A DNA stretch of 55,809 nt. It comes from Vibrio sp. PID17_43. Its GTDB lineage: Bacteria; Pseudomonadota; Gammaproteobacteria; Enterobacterales; Vibrionaceae. Under the pieces are notes generated by a model. That model was given only the letters and a program-made list of their open reading frames with translations, was not told where the DNA came from and ran no database searches. Location of the stretch: NCBI RefSeq assembly GCF_002608565.1, contig NZ_LIXM01000026.1, positions 1-55,809 on the forward strand, read 5' to 3'. The position numbers and the translations under genes were made by a program. This document shows, piece after piece, positions 40,050 through 50,298 of the stretch (positions are counted from its first letter, which is position 1; each line of letters opens with the position of its first letter).

Positions 40050-40526
40050 ATGATTCGAATTGGTCACGGTTTTGATGTGCACAAGTTTGGTGGAGAAGGC
40101 CCGGTTATCATCGGTGGTGTTGCCATACCTTATGAGCAAGGCTTGATTGCACACTCAGATGGTGATGTCGCTTTGCACGCATTAAGCGACGCTTTACTTG
40201 GTGCTATCGCTGCAGGCGATATTGGCCGCCACTTTCCTGATACGGATGATAAATGGAAAGGGGCGGATAGCCGTGAACTGTTGAAAGACGTGTATCGTCT
40301 TGTAAAAGAACAAGGCTACCGACTTGGTAATGCGGACATTACTATCATGGCGCAAGCGCCAAAGATGGCGCCTTATATTGATGCCATGTGTGCGGCAATT
40401 GCCGAAGACCTGGAAACCAACATTAGCAACATTAACGTAAAAGCGACCACGACAGAACGTCTCGGTTTTACTGGACGCAAAGAAGGCATTGCAACGGAAG
40501 CAGTGGTACTTTTGTTTAAGCAATAA
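40050..40526 (+). CDS. ispF: 2-C-methyl-D-erythritol 2,4-cyclodiphosphate synthase
   Basis: Closes the cyclodiphosphate ring in the MEP pathway; zinc-dependent trimer. 158 residues (E. coli 159). [12 protein letters not shown] supplies the Asp and His zinc ligands, [17 protein letters not shown] the third His, and [18 protein letters not shown] is the C-terminal signature. GAAAGGA is close to the ATG. In a compact run from ftsB to rpoS. Confidence 0.97.
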   Translation: MIRIGHGFDVHKFGGEGPVIIGGVAIPYEQGLIAHSDGDVALHALSDALLGAIAAGDIGRHFPDTDDKWKGADSRELLKDVYRLVKEQGYRLGNADITIMAQAPKMAPYIDAMCAAIAEDLETNISNINVKATTTERLGFTGRKEGIATEAVVLLFKQ

Positions 40527-40571
40527 CTAGCAATTTGCTCCTCTAAGCTGTGATATCAGCGGAAAAACATC

Positions 40572-41615
40572 ATGTCAGACATTTTATCTTCATTGGCTTT
40601 CTTAACCGGTAAGCCAGTTGCATCAGCAAAAATTAAAGCGCAACCAGAGCATTTTCAGGTTCGCGAAGATCTCGGTTTTGCTTTTACGGGGGAAGGCGAG
40701 CACTTGATGGTGCGTATCCGTAAAACCGGAGAGAACACCAGTTTCGTCGCGAATGAATTGGCGAAAGCTTGTGGCGTTAAATCAAAAGACGTCAGTTGGG
40801 CAGGGCTCAAAGATCGCCACGCGGTGACCGAACAGTGGTTAAGCGTACACTTACCAAAGGGTGAGACGCCAGACTTCACGGAGTTTTTGGCGCAGTACCC
40901 AAGTATTGAGATTCTAGCGACAGACCGACACAACAAAAAGCTGCGTCCTGGTGATTTAGTAGGTAACGAGTTTGCGGTTACTTTGTCCGATGTGAGCGAT
41001 GTGGCTGATGTTGAACAGCGTCTTGAAAAAGTGAAGCAAGTGGGCGTGCCGAACTATTTTGGCAGTCAACGTTTTGGTAACGATGGTAATAACCTCGTCG
41101 AAGCTCGTCGTTGGGGCCGTGAAAACGTCCGTACCCGCAACCAAAATAAACGTAGTATGTACTTATCTGCTGCGCGTTCGTGGATTTTTAATCGTATCGT
41201 TTCAGCGCGTCTAGAAAAAGGGTTATTTGATCAGTTTATCGAAGGTGATATTGCACAGACAGAAACCGGCATTCAAGTTGTCGATGCAAGTAACCTTGTT
41301 GAGCTTCAAGCGCAATTCGAGCAGGGGGGAGTGAGCATTACAGCAGCACTGGCTGGCGATAATGATCTACCAACTCAAGCGCAAGCACAAGCTTTAGAAC
41401 AGCCATTTTTGGATGATGAGCCCGATTTGATGAAGTTGATTTGTGGCAATCGCATGCGTCATGATCGCCGTGATATCGCTTTAAAACCAAAAGACTTGGC
41501 TTGGACCGTTGATGGCAATAACATCACATTGACCTTCTCACTGGATGCGGGCTCTTTTGCGACATCTATTGTTCGTGAGTTGGTTATCGAGGAAAAAGTA
41601 GAAAGAGAATACTAA
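40572..41615 (+). CDS. truD: tRNA pseudouridine(13) synthase TruD
   Basis: Makes pseudouridine 13 in tRNA-Glu. 347 residues (E. coli 349). The catalytic aspartate is Asp81 in [22 protein letters not shown] and [11 protein letters not shown] are the other family blocks. Its stop overlaps the surE start by one base. Confidence 0.96.
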   Translation: MSDILSSLAFLTGKPVASAKIKAQPEHFQVREDLGFAFTGEGEHLMVRIRKTGENTSFVANELAKACGVKSKDVSWAGLKDRHAVTEQWLSVHLPKGETPDFTEFLAQYPSIEILATDRHNKKLRPGDLVGNEFAVTLSDVSDVADVEQRLEKVKQVGVPNYFGSQRFGNDGNNLVEARRWGRENVRTRNQNKRSMYLSAARSWIFNRIVSARLEKGLFDQFIEGDIAQTETGIQVVDASNLVELQAQFEQGGVSITAALAGDNDLPTQAQAQALEQPFLDDEPDLMKLICGNRMRHDRRDIALKPKDLAWTVDGNNITLTFSLDAGSFATSIVRELVIEEKVEREY

Positions 41616-42391
41616 TGGAAGTGGATTCACTAAACGCAAAGCCCTTAAGAATTCTACTGAGTAACGATGATGGCGTTCATGCTCAGGGAATTCACGCTCT
41701 CGCGAAAGAGCTTAAAGCGATTGCACAAGTGACCATTGTTGCCCCAGATCGTAATCGTTCTGGAGCATCTAATTCACTGACGCTTGAGCAGCCGCTGCGA
41801 GTGACAGAGATCGCGCCAGATACTTTTTCTGTGCAGGGGACGCCGACAGACTGCGTGCACTTTGCATTGAATGAATTGATGAAAGGCGACCTACCAGATT
41901 TGTTGTTAACTGGTATTAATCATGGTGCTAACCTCGGTGACGATGTGTTGTACTCAGGGACAGTTGCAGCGGCAATGGAAGGGCACTTCCTTGGCGTTCA
42001 GTCGGTCGCCTTTTCTTTGGTCGGTAAACAAAATTTTGACTCTGCAGCAAAAATAGCGCGAAAACTGGTTGAGCAACATTTGGCGTTCCCCATTCCAACC
42101 AACCGCTTATTAAACGTGAACGTACCTGATCTGCCGCTAGACAAGCTGGGCGAGATTGAAGTAACTCGGCTAGGTGCTCGCCATCACGCTGAGAATATGA
42201 TTAAGCAGAAAGATCCGCGTGGTAATGATATTTATTGGCTAGGTCCTCCTGGTAAAGAGCAAGATGCCGGAGAAGGCACAGATTTTTATGCCATTGAACA
42301 TGGCCGTGTCTCAATCACACCATTGCAAGTTGATCTCACGGCTCATGAGTCACTACGCGCGATGGCCAGTTGGTTAAAGGAAGAGAAGTAA
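41615..42391 (+). CDS. surE: 5'/3'-nucleotidase SurE
   Basis: Metal-dependent phosphatase for nucleoside monophosphates, linked to stationary-phase survival. 258 residues (E. coli 253); the extra residues are a short N-terminal tail ([11 protein letters not shown]) before [15 protein letters not shown], which carries the metal-binding Asp-Asp. [20 protein letters not shown] completes the active site. Coupled to truD and pcm by one-base overlaps at each end. Confidence 0.95.
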   Translation: MEVDSLNAKPLRILLSNDDGVHAQGIHALAKELKAIAQVTIVAPDRNRSGASNSLTLEQPLRVTEIAPDTFSVQGTPTDCVHFALNELMKGDLPDLLLTGINHGANLGDDVLYSGTVAAAMEGHFLGVQSVAFSLVGKQNFDSAAKIARKLVEQHLAFPIPTNRLLNVNVPDLPLDKLGEIEVTRLGARHHAENMIKQKDPRGNDIYWLGPPGKEQDAGEGTDFYAIEHGRVSITPLQVDLTAHESLRAMASWLKEEK

Positions 42392-43017
42392 TGAGTAACC
42401 CACATGCTGACAGGTTGATAGCGTTTCTTATCGCCAGTGGCATCAGTGATCAACGTGTATTAGATGTAATCTATCGTTTACCACGGGAAAGTTTTGTGTC
42501 GCAAGCGATGATGCATCAAGCCTACGATAACAATGCGTTGCCGATTGGTCAGGGGCAAACCATTTCTCAACCTTACATCGTTGCTAAAATGACAGAGCTG
42601 TTAGATCTAAAGTCAGACAGTAATGTACTAGAAATCGGTACGGGTTCTGGTTATCAAACCGCAGTGCTTGCTCAAATCGTTGATCATGTTTATTCCGTTG
42701 AACGCATTAAATCTCTGCAATGGGGCGCTAAACGTCGTCTGAAGCAACTTGATATTTATAATGTATCGACCAAACATGGTGATGGCTGGCTTGGATGGGA
42801 AGCAAAAGGCCCATTTGATGCGATTATTGTTACAGCGGCGGCGGAGGCGATCCCTCAAGCGCTTCTAACGCAGCTAAAAGATGGTGGCAAGATGGTCATT
42901 CCTGTCGGTGAAGATGAACAACAGTTATTAAAAATAGAGCGAAAAGGCGAACAGTACCTATCAACCGTGGTTGAGATGGTTAGGTTTGTGCCATTAGTTG
43001 CTGGTGATTTGGCTTAA
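42391..43017 (+). CDS. pcm: Protein-L-isoaspartate O-methyltransferase
   Basis: Repairs aged proteins by methylating isoaspartyl residues with SAM. The start at 42391 (MSNPHADRL) has AAAGGAAGAGAAG upstream and overlaps the surE stop by one base; it gives 208 residues, equal to E. coli. Motifs: [28 protein letters not shown] and the SAM site [16 protein letters not shown]. Followed 14 bases later by nlpD. Confidence 0.97.
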   Translation: MSNPHADRLIAFLIASGISDQRVLDVIYRLPRESFVSQAMMHQAYDNNALPIGQGQTISQPYIVAKMTELLDLKSDSNVLEIGTGSGYQTAVLAQIVDHVYSVERIKSLQWGAKRRLKQLDIYNVSTKHGDGWLGWEAKGPFDAIIVTAAAEAIPQALLTQLKDGGKMVIPVGEDEQQLLKIERKGEQYLSTVVEMVRFVPLVAGDLA

Positions 43018-43031
43018 GGGTTGAAGACTAG

Positions 43032-43955
43032 GTGAATAGGTTGTTATGTCGTTTTGGTATTAGCTGTCTGTTAGCTGTGGGACTGGTGGGTTGTGCGGCT
43101 CATATTCCTGCGCCTGTTTCCAGCCTAAATAAGGACTATTCTAGCGTTGACCGAGGCAGCTATAGAGGTAGTTATTATGAAGTAAAGAATGGTGATACAC
43201 TTTATTTTATAGCCTATGTCACAGATAAAGATGTAAATGATCTAGTTCGTTACAATGAACTGGCTGCACCCTATACCATTTTCCCAGGACAAAGGTTAAA
43301 ACTTTGGGCTCCAAAATATGTCGCCCCCAAATTTGGCCATAAAGTAGAACCTGTTGTGGTTCCAGTAGTTGCAAAGACACCTACGCCAGTGACGAAACCA
43401 TCAACAGTCTCAAAACCGCAAAAATCAAGTAAAAACTCTAATCAAAAGCCAATCAATACTTCCACTCAGGTTGCAAAAAAAACGCCGCCTAAGAAGGTTG
43501 AACAATCAAAACCAAAGGAGTATGTTGGTACAAAAGTTAACCAAAATATCAAGCCAAAGCCGCCAGTAACCACTGCGAAGAATGACAAAGTATCTAAGTG
43601 GTTGTGGCCAACAAAAGGGAGAGTAATTAAGAATTTTTCGGCGGGTGAACAGGGAAATAAAGGCATCGATATCGCAGGGCAGCGAGGTCAGTCAATTGTT
43701 TCAACCGCCCCAGGCACTGTGGTTTATTCTGGTAATGCGCTAAGAGGTTATGGCAATCTTATTATAGTGAAGCATAACGATAATTATTTAAGCGCATACG
43801 CACATAACGATAGGCTGCTGGTTTCTGAAGGACAGAGTGTCAAGAGTGGACAAAAAATTGCGACCATGGGTAGCTCAGGTGCTAAGTCCGTTAAATTGCA
43901 CTTTGAAATTCGTTATCAAGGTAAATCCGTCAATCCAAAGCGTTATTTGCCTTAA
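43032..43955 (+). CDS. nlpD: Lipoprotein NlpD, activator of septal amidase
   Basis: Outer-membrane lipoprotein that activates the amidase AmiC at division. 307 residues from a GTG start. A lipoprotein signal ends at LVGC with Cys21 as the lipidated residue. A LysM domain lies at about 51-95 (YEVKNGDTLYFIAYVTDK), then a long Lys/Pro/Thr-rich linker (about 105-190), then a LytM/M23 domain (about 205-305). The M23 metal ligands are lost (KGIDIAG instead of HxxxD; KLHFEIR without the first His), as expected for an activator rather than a peptidase. In E. coli the main rpoS promoter lies inside nlpD. Confidence 0.95.
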   Translation: MNRLLCRFGISCLLAVGLVGCAAHIPAPVSSLNKDYSSVDRGSYRGSYYEVKNGDTLYFIAYVTDKDVNDLVRYNELAAPYTIFPGQRLKLWAPKYVAPKFGHKVEPVVVPVVAKTPTPVTKPSTVSKPQKSSKNSNQKPINTSTQVAKKTPPKKVEQSKPKEYVGTKVNQNIKPKPPVTTAKNDKVSKWLWPTKGRVIKNFSAGEQGNKGIDIAGQRGQSIVSTAPGTVVYSGNALRGYGNLIIVKHNDNYLSAYAHNDRLLVSEGQSVKSGQKIATMGSSGAKSVKLHFEIRYQGKSVNPKRYLP

Positions 43956-44035
43956 AACTTTGAAAGACAACTTGCGACATCATTTAGCGACATATTGAGT
44001 TGTTATGTCTTGCTAACTCGCCAGGGGGAGGCGTT

Positions 44036-45022
44036 ATGAGTATCAGCAACACAGTAACCAAAGTTGATGAGTTTGAATATAACAATGCATCAGAAGAGTG
44101 CGTTGATAAAGAACTTGAAAAAGCATCATCCAATAAAACCAAAACCGTTGCTCGTGAGGAATTAGATGCGAGCAGCAAGAGCTTAGATGCCACACAGCTG
44201 TATCTGGGCGAAATTGGTTTCTCTCCACTACTCACTGCAGAAGAAGAAGTGCTTTATGCACGCCGCGCACTTCGTGGTGATGAGGCCGCTCGTAAGCGTA
44301 TGATTGAAAGTAATTTGCGCTTGGTTGTCAAAATTTCTCGCCGATACAGTAATCGTGGTTTAGCCCTTCTTGATCTTATTGAAGAGGGGAACCTAGGGCT
44401 GATCCGTGCAGTAGAGAAGTTTGACCCAGAGCGAGGTTTTCGTTTCTCAACGTATGCGACGTGGTGGATTCGCCAAACGATTGAGCGCGCGTTGATGAAC
44501 CAAACTCGTACCATCCGCTTGCCAATCCATGTCGTGAAAGAGCTGAACATTTATCTGCGTACTGCGCGTGAACTTTCTCAAAAGCTCGATCATGAACCAA
44601 CAGCTGAAGAGATCGCGTCTCAGTTAGATATCCCAGTTGAAGACGTGAGTAAGATGCTACGTCTTAATGAGCGTATTAGCTCTGTCGATACACCGATAGG
44701 TGGAGATGGTGAAAAAGCACTACTGGATATTATTCCGGACGCAAACAATTCCGATCCTGAGGTATCAACTCAAGATGACGATATCAAGTCATCGTTGATT
44801 CACTGGTTAGAAGAGCTAAACCCTAAGCAGAAAGAAGTGCTTGCACGACGTTTTGGTTTGCTTGGTTATGAGCCATCAACGCTAGAAGAGGTGGGGCGTG
44901 AAATTGGTTTGACTCGTGAACGCGTTCGTCAGATTCAAGTTGAAGGTTTACGTCGCTTACGTGAGATCTTGATTAAACAGGGTCTGAACATGGAAAACTT
45001 GTTCAACGTAGAAGACGACTAG
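44036..45022 (+). CDS. rpoS: RNA polymerase sigma factor RpoS
   Basis: Master sigma factor of stationary phase and general stress. The ATG at 44036 is chosen because CAGGGGGAGG lies 4-5 bases before it, a very strong ribosome binding site; an upstream in-frame TTG is rejected. 328 residues (E. coli 330). Region 1.2 ([19 protein letters not shown]), region 2 ([38 protein letters not shown]), region 3 and region 4 helix-turn-helix ([20 protein letters not shown]) are all intact. It ends the truD-surE-pcm-nlpD-rpoS run. Confidence 0.97.
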   Translation: MSISNTVTKVDEFEYNNASEECVDKELEKASSNKTKTVAREELDASSKSLDATQLYLGEIGFSPLLTAEEEVLYARRALRGDEAARKRMIESNLRLVVKISRRYSNRGLALLDLIEEGNLGLIRAVEKFDPERGFRFSTYATWWIRQTIERALMNQTRTIRLPIHVVKELNIYLRTARELSQKLDHEPTAEEIASQLDIPVEDVSKMLRLNERISSVDTPIGGDGEKALLDIIPDANNSDPEVSTQDDDIKSSLIHWLEELNPKQKEVLARRFGLLGYEPSTLEEVGREIGLTRERVRQIQVEGLRRLREILIKQGLNMENLFNVEDD

Positions 45023-45043
45023 TTCTGATTTTATAAGAAAAAC

Positions 45044-45074
45044 AAAAAGGTTATGGTGACCCCATAGCCTTTTT
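45044..45074. terminator. Bidirectional terminator, rpoS / mutS
   Basis: AAAAAGGTTATGG and CCATAGCCTTTTT form a 13-base stem with one wobble; T and A runs on both sides let it act for rpoS (plus) and mutS (minus, stop at 45107). Confidence 0.9.
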
Positions 45075-45106
45075 GCGTTTTTTCATCTAAGAGATAAGTA
45101 TTGGAG

Positions 45107-47668
45107 CTAGAGCATCTTCTTCAAGCGGTAAAGCTCTTCTAATGCCTGACGAGGGGTCAGGTCATCTGGATCAATATTAGACAATGCTTGTTCCACATCG
45201 CTTGGTTCAGGAATAAGGCTAAGCTGGTTCGCTACATCCACCGTAGTGGGGCGAGGACCATCACTTCCTTGACCTAATTGCTCAAGCTGAGAGAGCTTCA
45301 TACGTGCATTTTTGATCACAGATTTTGGTACGCCGGCCAACCCTGCTACTGCTAAACCGTAGGATTTACTTGCCGCGCCTTCTTGAACGGCGTGCATAAA
45401 CGCAATGCTGTCACCATGTTCAACCGCATCAAGGTGAACGTTAGCAAGGTTCGGCAATTGGTTTGGTAGTTCTGTCAGTTCGAAGTAGTGCGTAGCAAAT
45501 AGCGTCATCGCACCAATTTGTGTTGCCAGCCATTCGGCGCTTGCCCATGCTAAAGAAAGGCCATCGTAAGTACTGGTGCCGCGTCCGATTTCATCCATCA
45601 GCACCAAACTGTTCTTCGTTGCATTGTGCAGAATGTTCGCAGTCTCGGTCATTTCGACCATGAAGGTTGAACGACCCGAGGCGAGATCGTCAGAGGCACC
45701 GATACGGGTGAAGATGCGGTCCAATGACCCAATATGAGCCGATTCTGCCGGTACGTAAGAGCCGATGTGGGCCATCAGCGCAATTAATGCCGTTTGGCGC
45801 ATGTAGGTCGACTTACCGCCCATGTTTGGGCCGGTGATGATCAGCATCTTACGGTTTGAACTGAGCTCAATTGGGTTAGCAATAAATGGTTCGCTGGTGA
45901 CTTGCTCAACCACTGGATGACGACCTGCTTGGATACGAATACCTGCTTCTTTATCCAACGATGGTCGGCAGTAATCCAGAGTATCTGCACGCTCAGCTAA
46001 GTTTTGTAGGACATCCAATTGAGAAATCGCTGAGGCAAGGTTTTGCATTTTCTCAAGGTTTGGCATCAATAAATCAAACAGTTCTTCCCACAGTTTTTTC
46101 TCTACCGCGAGCGCTTTCGACTTTGAATTCAGTACCTTGTCTTCGTGCTCTTTTAGCTCAGGAATGATGTAACGTTCCGCATTTTTTAGTGTTTGGCGAC
46201 GCACATAATGCGGTGGTACAAGGTGACTTTGACCACGGCTCACCTGAATGAAGAAACCGTGTACGGCGTTGTAGCCAACTTTTAGTGTATCGATACCGTG
46301 ACGCTCACGCTCATCAGCTTCTAACTTCTCTAGATATTCAGTGGCACCATCTGCCAGTTTGCGCCACTCATCAAGCTCAGTATCATAACCTTCTGCGATT
46401 ACGCCGCCATCACGAATCACCACTGGTGGGTTTTCTTTGATCGCGCGTTCTAGCAAATCACATACATCATCCATTGGTGCAGCAAACTGAGCCAGCTTCG
46501 TGAGGTATGGATGAGCGAGAGAGGAAGTGACTGATTCCAGTTCTGGTAATTGTTGCATCGCATGACGCAGGCGAGCCATATCGCGTGGGCGTGCCGATCG
46601 AAGTGCCAAACGAGCCAGGATACGCTCGATATCGCCGATCTGTTTAAAGATGGGTTGAATGTCGGTGAACAGGCTTTGATCCTTGATTTCACCAATGGCA
46701 TCTAGGCGATGGTTTAATGTATCAACGCAGCGCATTGGCTGGTGTAACCAACGTTTTAGCATACGGCTGCCCATCGGAGTGGAGCAGTGATCCAGTATCT
46801 CCGCCAATGTGTTGTCGGTGCCGCCAGAAAGGTTTTGTGTCAGTTCTAGGTTACGACGCGTTGCCGCATCCAAGATAACGGAATGGTCTTGACGATCATA
46901 AGTGAGCGAGCGAATGTGTGGTAGGGCAGTACGTTGAGTGTCTTTTACGTATTGGATCAAACAGCCTGCAGCGCACAGACCTAGCGTTGCGTGTTCTACA
47001 CCAAAGCCAACGAGATCGCTAGTGCCGAATTGTTGATTGAGTTGTTGTTTAGCAGTATCCAGCTCAAATTCCCACACAGGGCGACGGCGATTGCCATTGC
47101 GGCTTGACATCAAATGGACAGATTCAAAGTCTTCTGGGAATAGTAACTCGCGTGGCGCAGTCCGTTGTAGTTCTGCGGCCATCGCCTCTTCAGTTTCTGG
47201 TTCAACCAACTGGAAACGTCCTGAAGTTACATCCAAAGTCGCATAACCAAACTTACCGTTGTGGGAGTATATGGCGGCAATTAGGTTATCAATACGCTCA
47301 GACAGTAACGCTTCATCGGTCACTGTCCCCGGTGTAACAATACGCACCACTTTGCGCTCGACCGGACCTTTACTGGTAGCCGGGTCGCCAATTTGCTCAC
47401 AGATTGCGACAGACTCACCAAGCTGAACGAGTTTGGCTAAATAACCTTCTACAGCATGGTATGGAACGCCAGCCATCGGGATTGGCTCTCCTGCTGATGC
47501 ACCGCGTTTAGTCAACGAAATATCAAGCAGTTGGGATGCGAGTTTGGCATCATCGTAGAAGAGTTCGTAGAAGTCGCCCATGCGGTAGAACAGCAAAATT
47601 TCTGGGTTCTCAGCTTTGAGCTTGAGGTATTGCTGCATCATCGGAGTGTGTTTTTGTTCAGCTTTCAC
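45107..47668 (-). CDS. mutS: DNA mismatch repair protein MutS
   Basis: Recognises mismatched bases and starts methyl-directed repair. The frame is open well upstream, past the divergent pncC gene; I place the start at the GTG at 47668 ([15 protein letters not shown]), where homology begins, giving 853 residues (E. coli 853). Mismatch-reading motif GDFYELF (Phe33-Tyr34-Glu35), connector, lever and clamp domains, then the ATPase with [25 protein letters not shown] and [11 protein letters not shown]. The C-terminal helix-turn-helix for dimerisation is complete ([20 protein letters not shown]). Confidence 0.96.
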   Translation of the reverse strand: MKAEQKHTPMMQQYLKLKAENPEILLFYRMGDFYELFYDDAKLASQLLDISLTKRGASAGEPIPMAGVPYHAVEGYLAKLVQLGESVAICEQIGDPATSKGPVERKVVRIVTPGTVTDEALLSERIDNLIAAIYSHNGKFGYATLDVTSGRFQLVEPETEEAMAAELQRTAPRELLFPEDFESVHLMSSRNGNRRRPVWEFELDTAKQQLNQQFGTSDLVGFGVEHATLGLCAAGCLIQYVKDTQRTALPHIRSLTYDRQDHSVILDAATRRNLELTQNLSGGTDNTLAEILDHCSTPMGSRMLKRWLHQPMRCVDTLNHRLDAIGEIKDQSLFTDIQPIFKQIGDIERILARLALRSARPRDMARLRHAMQQLPELESVTSSLAHPYLTKLAQFAAPMDDVCDLLERAIKENPPVVIRDGGVIAEGYDTELDEWRKLADGATEYLEKLEADERERHGIDTLKVGYNAVHGFFIQVSRGQSHLVPPHYVRRQTLKNAERYIIPELKEHEDKVLNSKSKALAVEKKLWEELFDLLMPNLEKMQNLASAISQLDVLQNLAERADTLDYCRPSLDKEAGIRIQAGRHPVVEQVTSEPFIANPIELSSNRKMLIITGPNMGGKSTYMRQTALIALMAHIGSYVPAESAHIGSLDRIFTRIGASDDLASGRSTFMVEMTETANILHNATKNSLVLMDEIGRGTSTYDGLSLAWASAEWLATQIGAMTLFATHYFELTELPNQLPNLANVHLDAVEHGDSIAFMHAVQEGAASKSYGLAVAGLAGVPKSVIKNARMKLSQLEQLGQGSDGPRPTTVDVANQLSLIPEPSDVEQALSNIDPDDLTPRQALEELYRLKKML

Positions 47669-47753
47669 AGGTAAGATCTTTAGTTTATTTCCGTAGCGAC
47701 TTAGGATACGTGAATCCCGATCAAGTAAAAAGAGACAAAGGGCATTTTTGACC

Positions 47754-48236
47754 ATGGAACAAACATCAAAATTGAGTGCTGATTTAGGAGCACTATTAGC
47801 GAAGCATGGGCATATGATGACAACGGCGGAATCCTGTACGGGAGGTGGTGTCGCTACCGCTATCACTGACATTGCAGGCAGCTCTGCTTGGTTGGATCGC
47901 GCGTTTGTCACCTACAGTAACGAAGCAAAAATGGAGATGCTTGGGGTGCAAGCCACCACGTTAGAATCCTATGGTGCCGTCAGCGAACCGGTTGTGATTG
48001 AAATGGTGCAAGGCGCATTGAAACACTCCAACGCCACCATCGGTGTGTCGATCAGTGGCATTGCTGGGCCTAGCGGTGGTAGCCAAGAAAAACCGGTTGG
48101 TACGGTCTGTTTCGCGTTTGCAGATACCCAAGATTGGTTGCAGGTTGAGACGATGCATTTTGCTGGCGATCGTGCCGAGGTGCGTGAGCAGGCGGTGATT
48201 CATGCACTTACTCAATTGCAGCAACATTTAATCTGA
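47754..48236 (+). CDS. pncC: Nicotinamide-nucleotide amidase (CinA C-terminal family)
   Basis: Deamidates NMN to nicotinic acid mononucleotide in NAD recycling (also YgaD/CinA). 160 residues from the ATG at 47754; a TTG two codons earlier (47748) has AAAGGG at better spacing and may be the true start. Family motifs: [43 protein letters not shown] and [20 protein letters not shown]. It is divergent from mutS and precedes recA, the common gammaproteobacterial order. Confidence 0.94.
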   Translation: MEQTSKLSADLGALLAKHGHMMTTAESCTGGGVATAITDIAGSSAWLDRAFVTYSNEAKMEMLGVQATTLESYGAVSEPVVIEMVQGALKHSNATIGVSISGIAGPSGGSQEKPVGTVCFAFADTQDWLQVETMHFAGDRAEVREQAVIHALTQLQQHLI

Positions 48237-48327
48237 AATTTCTTCGAACAGCGTTAGCCCAGATTTGATAAGGGCTAGAGCAAGTCGCTCTATTGAGCAG
48301 ACCAATTTTTTTTTATACAGGTATAGA

Positions 48328-48351
48328 CACTGTATGAATCAACAGTATAAT
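48328..48351 (+). promoter_or_regulatory. LexA box and promoter of recA
   Basis: CTGTATGAATCAACAG at 48330-48345 fits the LexA (SOS) consensus CTGT-8-ACAG, and TATAAT at 48346-48351 is a perfect -10 box overlapping its edge. recA starts about 90 bases later. LexA bound here would block the promoter, as is established for recA in E. coli. Confidence 0.88.
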
Positions 48352-48437
48352 AACTTTCATTGCTGAGCAGTTTTCCTGCTTATGAAAAATGAATTATTAT
48401 TCGTCGCCCAAAGAAGATGAATAAATCGGAGAAAGTA

Positions 48438-49481
48438 ATGGACGAGAACAAACAAAAGGCGCTCGCCGCTGCGCTAGGTCAAATTGAAAAGCAATTCGGT
48501 AAAGGCTCTATCATGCGCCTTGGTGATAACCGCGCAATGGACGTAGAAACCATCTCAACAGGTTCTCTTTCTCTTGATATCGCTTTGGGTGCTGGTGGCT
48601 TACCTATGGGCCGTATCGTAGAAATCTACGGTCCAGAATCTTCAGGTAAAACAACGCTAACACTAGAGCTTATCGCAGCAGCACAGCGTGAAGGTAAAAC
48701 ATGTGCGTTTATCGATGCTGAGCATGCACTAGACCCGGTATACGCGAAGAAACTGGGTGTTGATATCGATGCGCTATTGGTTTCTCAGCCAGATACGGGT
48801 GAGCAAGCGTTAGAGATCTGTGATGCACTTGCACGTTCTGGCGCGATTGATGTCATGGTTATCGACTCAGTTGCAGCATTAACACCTAAAGCAGAAATCG
48901 AAGGCGAAATGGGCGATAGCCACATGGGCTTGCAGGCGCGTATGCTTTCTCAAGCAATGCGTAAACTAACAGGTAACCTAAAGCAGTCTAACTGTATGTG
49001 TATCTTCATCAACCAAATTCGTATGAAGATTGGTGTGATGTTCGGTAACCCTGAGACTACAACGGGTGGTAACGCGCTTAAGTTCTACGCTTCTGTTCGT
49101 CTAGATATTCGCCGTACTGGTGCAATCAAAGAGGGCGATGAGGTTGTAGGTAACGAAACGCGCATCAAAGTCGTTAAGAACAAGATTGCAGCACCGTTTA
49201 AAGAAGCAAATACACAAATCATGTACGGTCAAGGTTTCAACCGTGAAGGTGAACTGATTGACCTAGGCGTGAAGCACAAACTAGTTGAAAAAGCAGGTGC
49301 TTGGTACAGCTACAATGGTGACAAGATTGGTCAAGGTAAAGCGAACGCTTGTAACTATCTACGCGAAAACCCAGAAGTGGGTAAGACCATCGATATTAAG
49401 CTTCGTGAAATGCTATTATCACCAGCTTTGCTAGAAGCGCCAGAGTCTAGCGAGAAGCCTGAGCAAGAAGAAGAGTTTTAA
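48438..49481 (+). CDS. recA: Recombinase RecA
   Basis: ATP-dependent recombinase and SOS co-protease. The ATG at 48438 ([15 protein letters not shown]) has GGAG 7 bases upstream and is preferred to an in-frame ATG at 48417; it gives 347 residues (E. coli 353). Walker [10 protein letters not shown] (64-72), Walker [11 protein letters not shown], loop L1 ([20 protein letters not shown]) and loop L2 ([15 protein letters not shown]) are intact, and the tail is acidic (EKPEQEEEF) as in E. coli. Under LexA control; recX follows after about 207 bases. Confidence 0.97.
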   Translation: MDENKQKALAAALGQIEKQFGKGSIMRLGDNRAMDVETISTGSLSLDIALGAGGLPMGRIVEIYGPESSGKTTLTLELIAAAQREGKTCAFIDAEHALDPVYAKKLGVDIDALLVSQPDTGEQALEICDALARSGAIDVMVIDSVAALTPKAEIEGEMGDSHMGLQARMLSQAMRKLTGNLKQSNCMCIFINQIRMKIGVMFGNPETTTGGNALKFYASVRLDIRRTGAIKEGDEVVGNETRIKVVKNKIAAPFKEANTQIMYGQGFNREGELIDLGVKHKLVEKAGAWYSYNGDKIGQGKANACNYLRENPEVGKTIDIKLREMLLSPALLEAPESSEKPEQEEEF

Positions 49482-49501
49482 TCTTCTGATTAAATAAATC
49501 A

Positions 49502-49531
49502 AAACAAGGCCCTGCTATGCGGGGCTTTGTT
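49502..49531 (+). terminator. Intrinsic terminator after recA
   Basis: AACAAGGCCC and GGGCTTTGTT pair with one G-T wobble around a short GC-rich loop; only a short T tail follows, so some read-through into recX is likely, as in E. coli. Confidence 0.75.
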
Positions 49532-49574
49532 GTATTTGCTGAAATCAAAACCAAATAAAACAAAGAGCTGAGCA

Positions 49575-49653
49575 ATACCAATCACAGCAATTCAGAAAGC
49601 AGAACTAGCGTCATAATAAGCTAGGGTGAAGCGTAATATATTACGATTGGTAT
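49575..49653. repeat. Small palindromic element between recA and recX
   Basis: ATACCAATC (49575-49583) and GATTGGTAT (49645-49653) are perfect 9-base inverted ends 79 bases apart. Between them lie CTAGC...GCTAG and CGTAATATATTACG, so the unit folds into a clover-like structure. I suspect a dispersed Vibrio intergenic repeat, but other copies cannot be checked here. Confidence 0.5.
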
Positions 49654-49688
49654 CGAGATAGTACAGCAATAACACGTTTAGGATCATT

Positions 49689-50156
49689 ATGTACCAAAAG
49701 CGTCAAGCGCCAACGTTGTCGAGTAAAGAAGCGGCCATACAGTTGTTAAGCCGTCGTGATCACGGGCAATACGAGCTTTACCAAAAACTTGCTTTGAAAG
49801 GTTACGAAGAAGCGGACATCGAAGCTGCTATTAATTTTTGCCTCGACCACCACTATTTGGACGATTTGCGTTATGCCAAAAGCCAGATCCGACAGCATGT
49901 ATACAAAGGGTATGGGGAACGTCGTATTCGTCAAGAGCTCAATCAAAAACGTATTGCGGAATCCATTATCGATATGGCGATGACCGAAGAGCCACAAGAC
50001 TGGTTTGAACGAGCAAGAATGGCGGCGGAAAAGAAATTCAAAGGAGTCAAAGCCAAAGACCAAAAAGAGTACGCTAAACAGGTGCGATTTATGCAATATC
50101 GTGGCTATAACTTTGACCAAATAAGTTATGCGCTAAGCTTTGATTATGAAGATTAG
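49689..50156 (+). CDS. recX: Regulatory protein RecX
   Basis: Binds RecA filaments and limits their growth. 155 residues (E. coli 166). All-helical protein of three repeated three-helix units; typical blocks are [36 protein letters not shown] and [22 protein letters not shown] lies 3-8 bases before the ATG. It follows recA on the same strand and is probably partly co-transcribed with it. Confidence 0.94.
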   Translation: MYQKRQAPTLSSKEAAIQLLSRRDHGQYELYQKLALKGYEEADIEAAINFCLDHHYLDDLRYAKSQIRQHVYKGYGERRIRQELNQKRIAESIIDMAMTEEPQDWFERARMAAEKKFKGVKAKDQKEYAKQVRFMQYRGYNFDQISYALSFDYED

Positions 50157-50298
50157 CGGTGAATCCCACACCCTGATTTTTGTTTTGCTTCAAATTTTTT
50201 CTTCTCCCCCCTCTTTTCCGCAAGAAAACTAGTCGTAGCTGATTGCATGATCTACAATACTGCAAAATTCTAACTCGACTATTTTCAGGAAGAGCTGC

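Noticed and set aside
47669..47911. N-terminal extension of MutS by up to 81 residues
   Set aside because: It runs antisense to pncC and has no MutS homology; GTG at 47668 gives the normal length.
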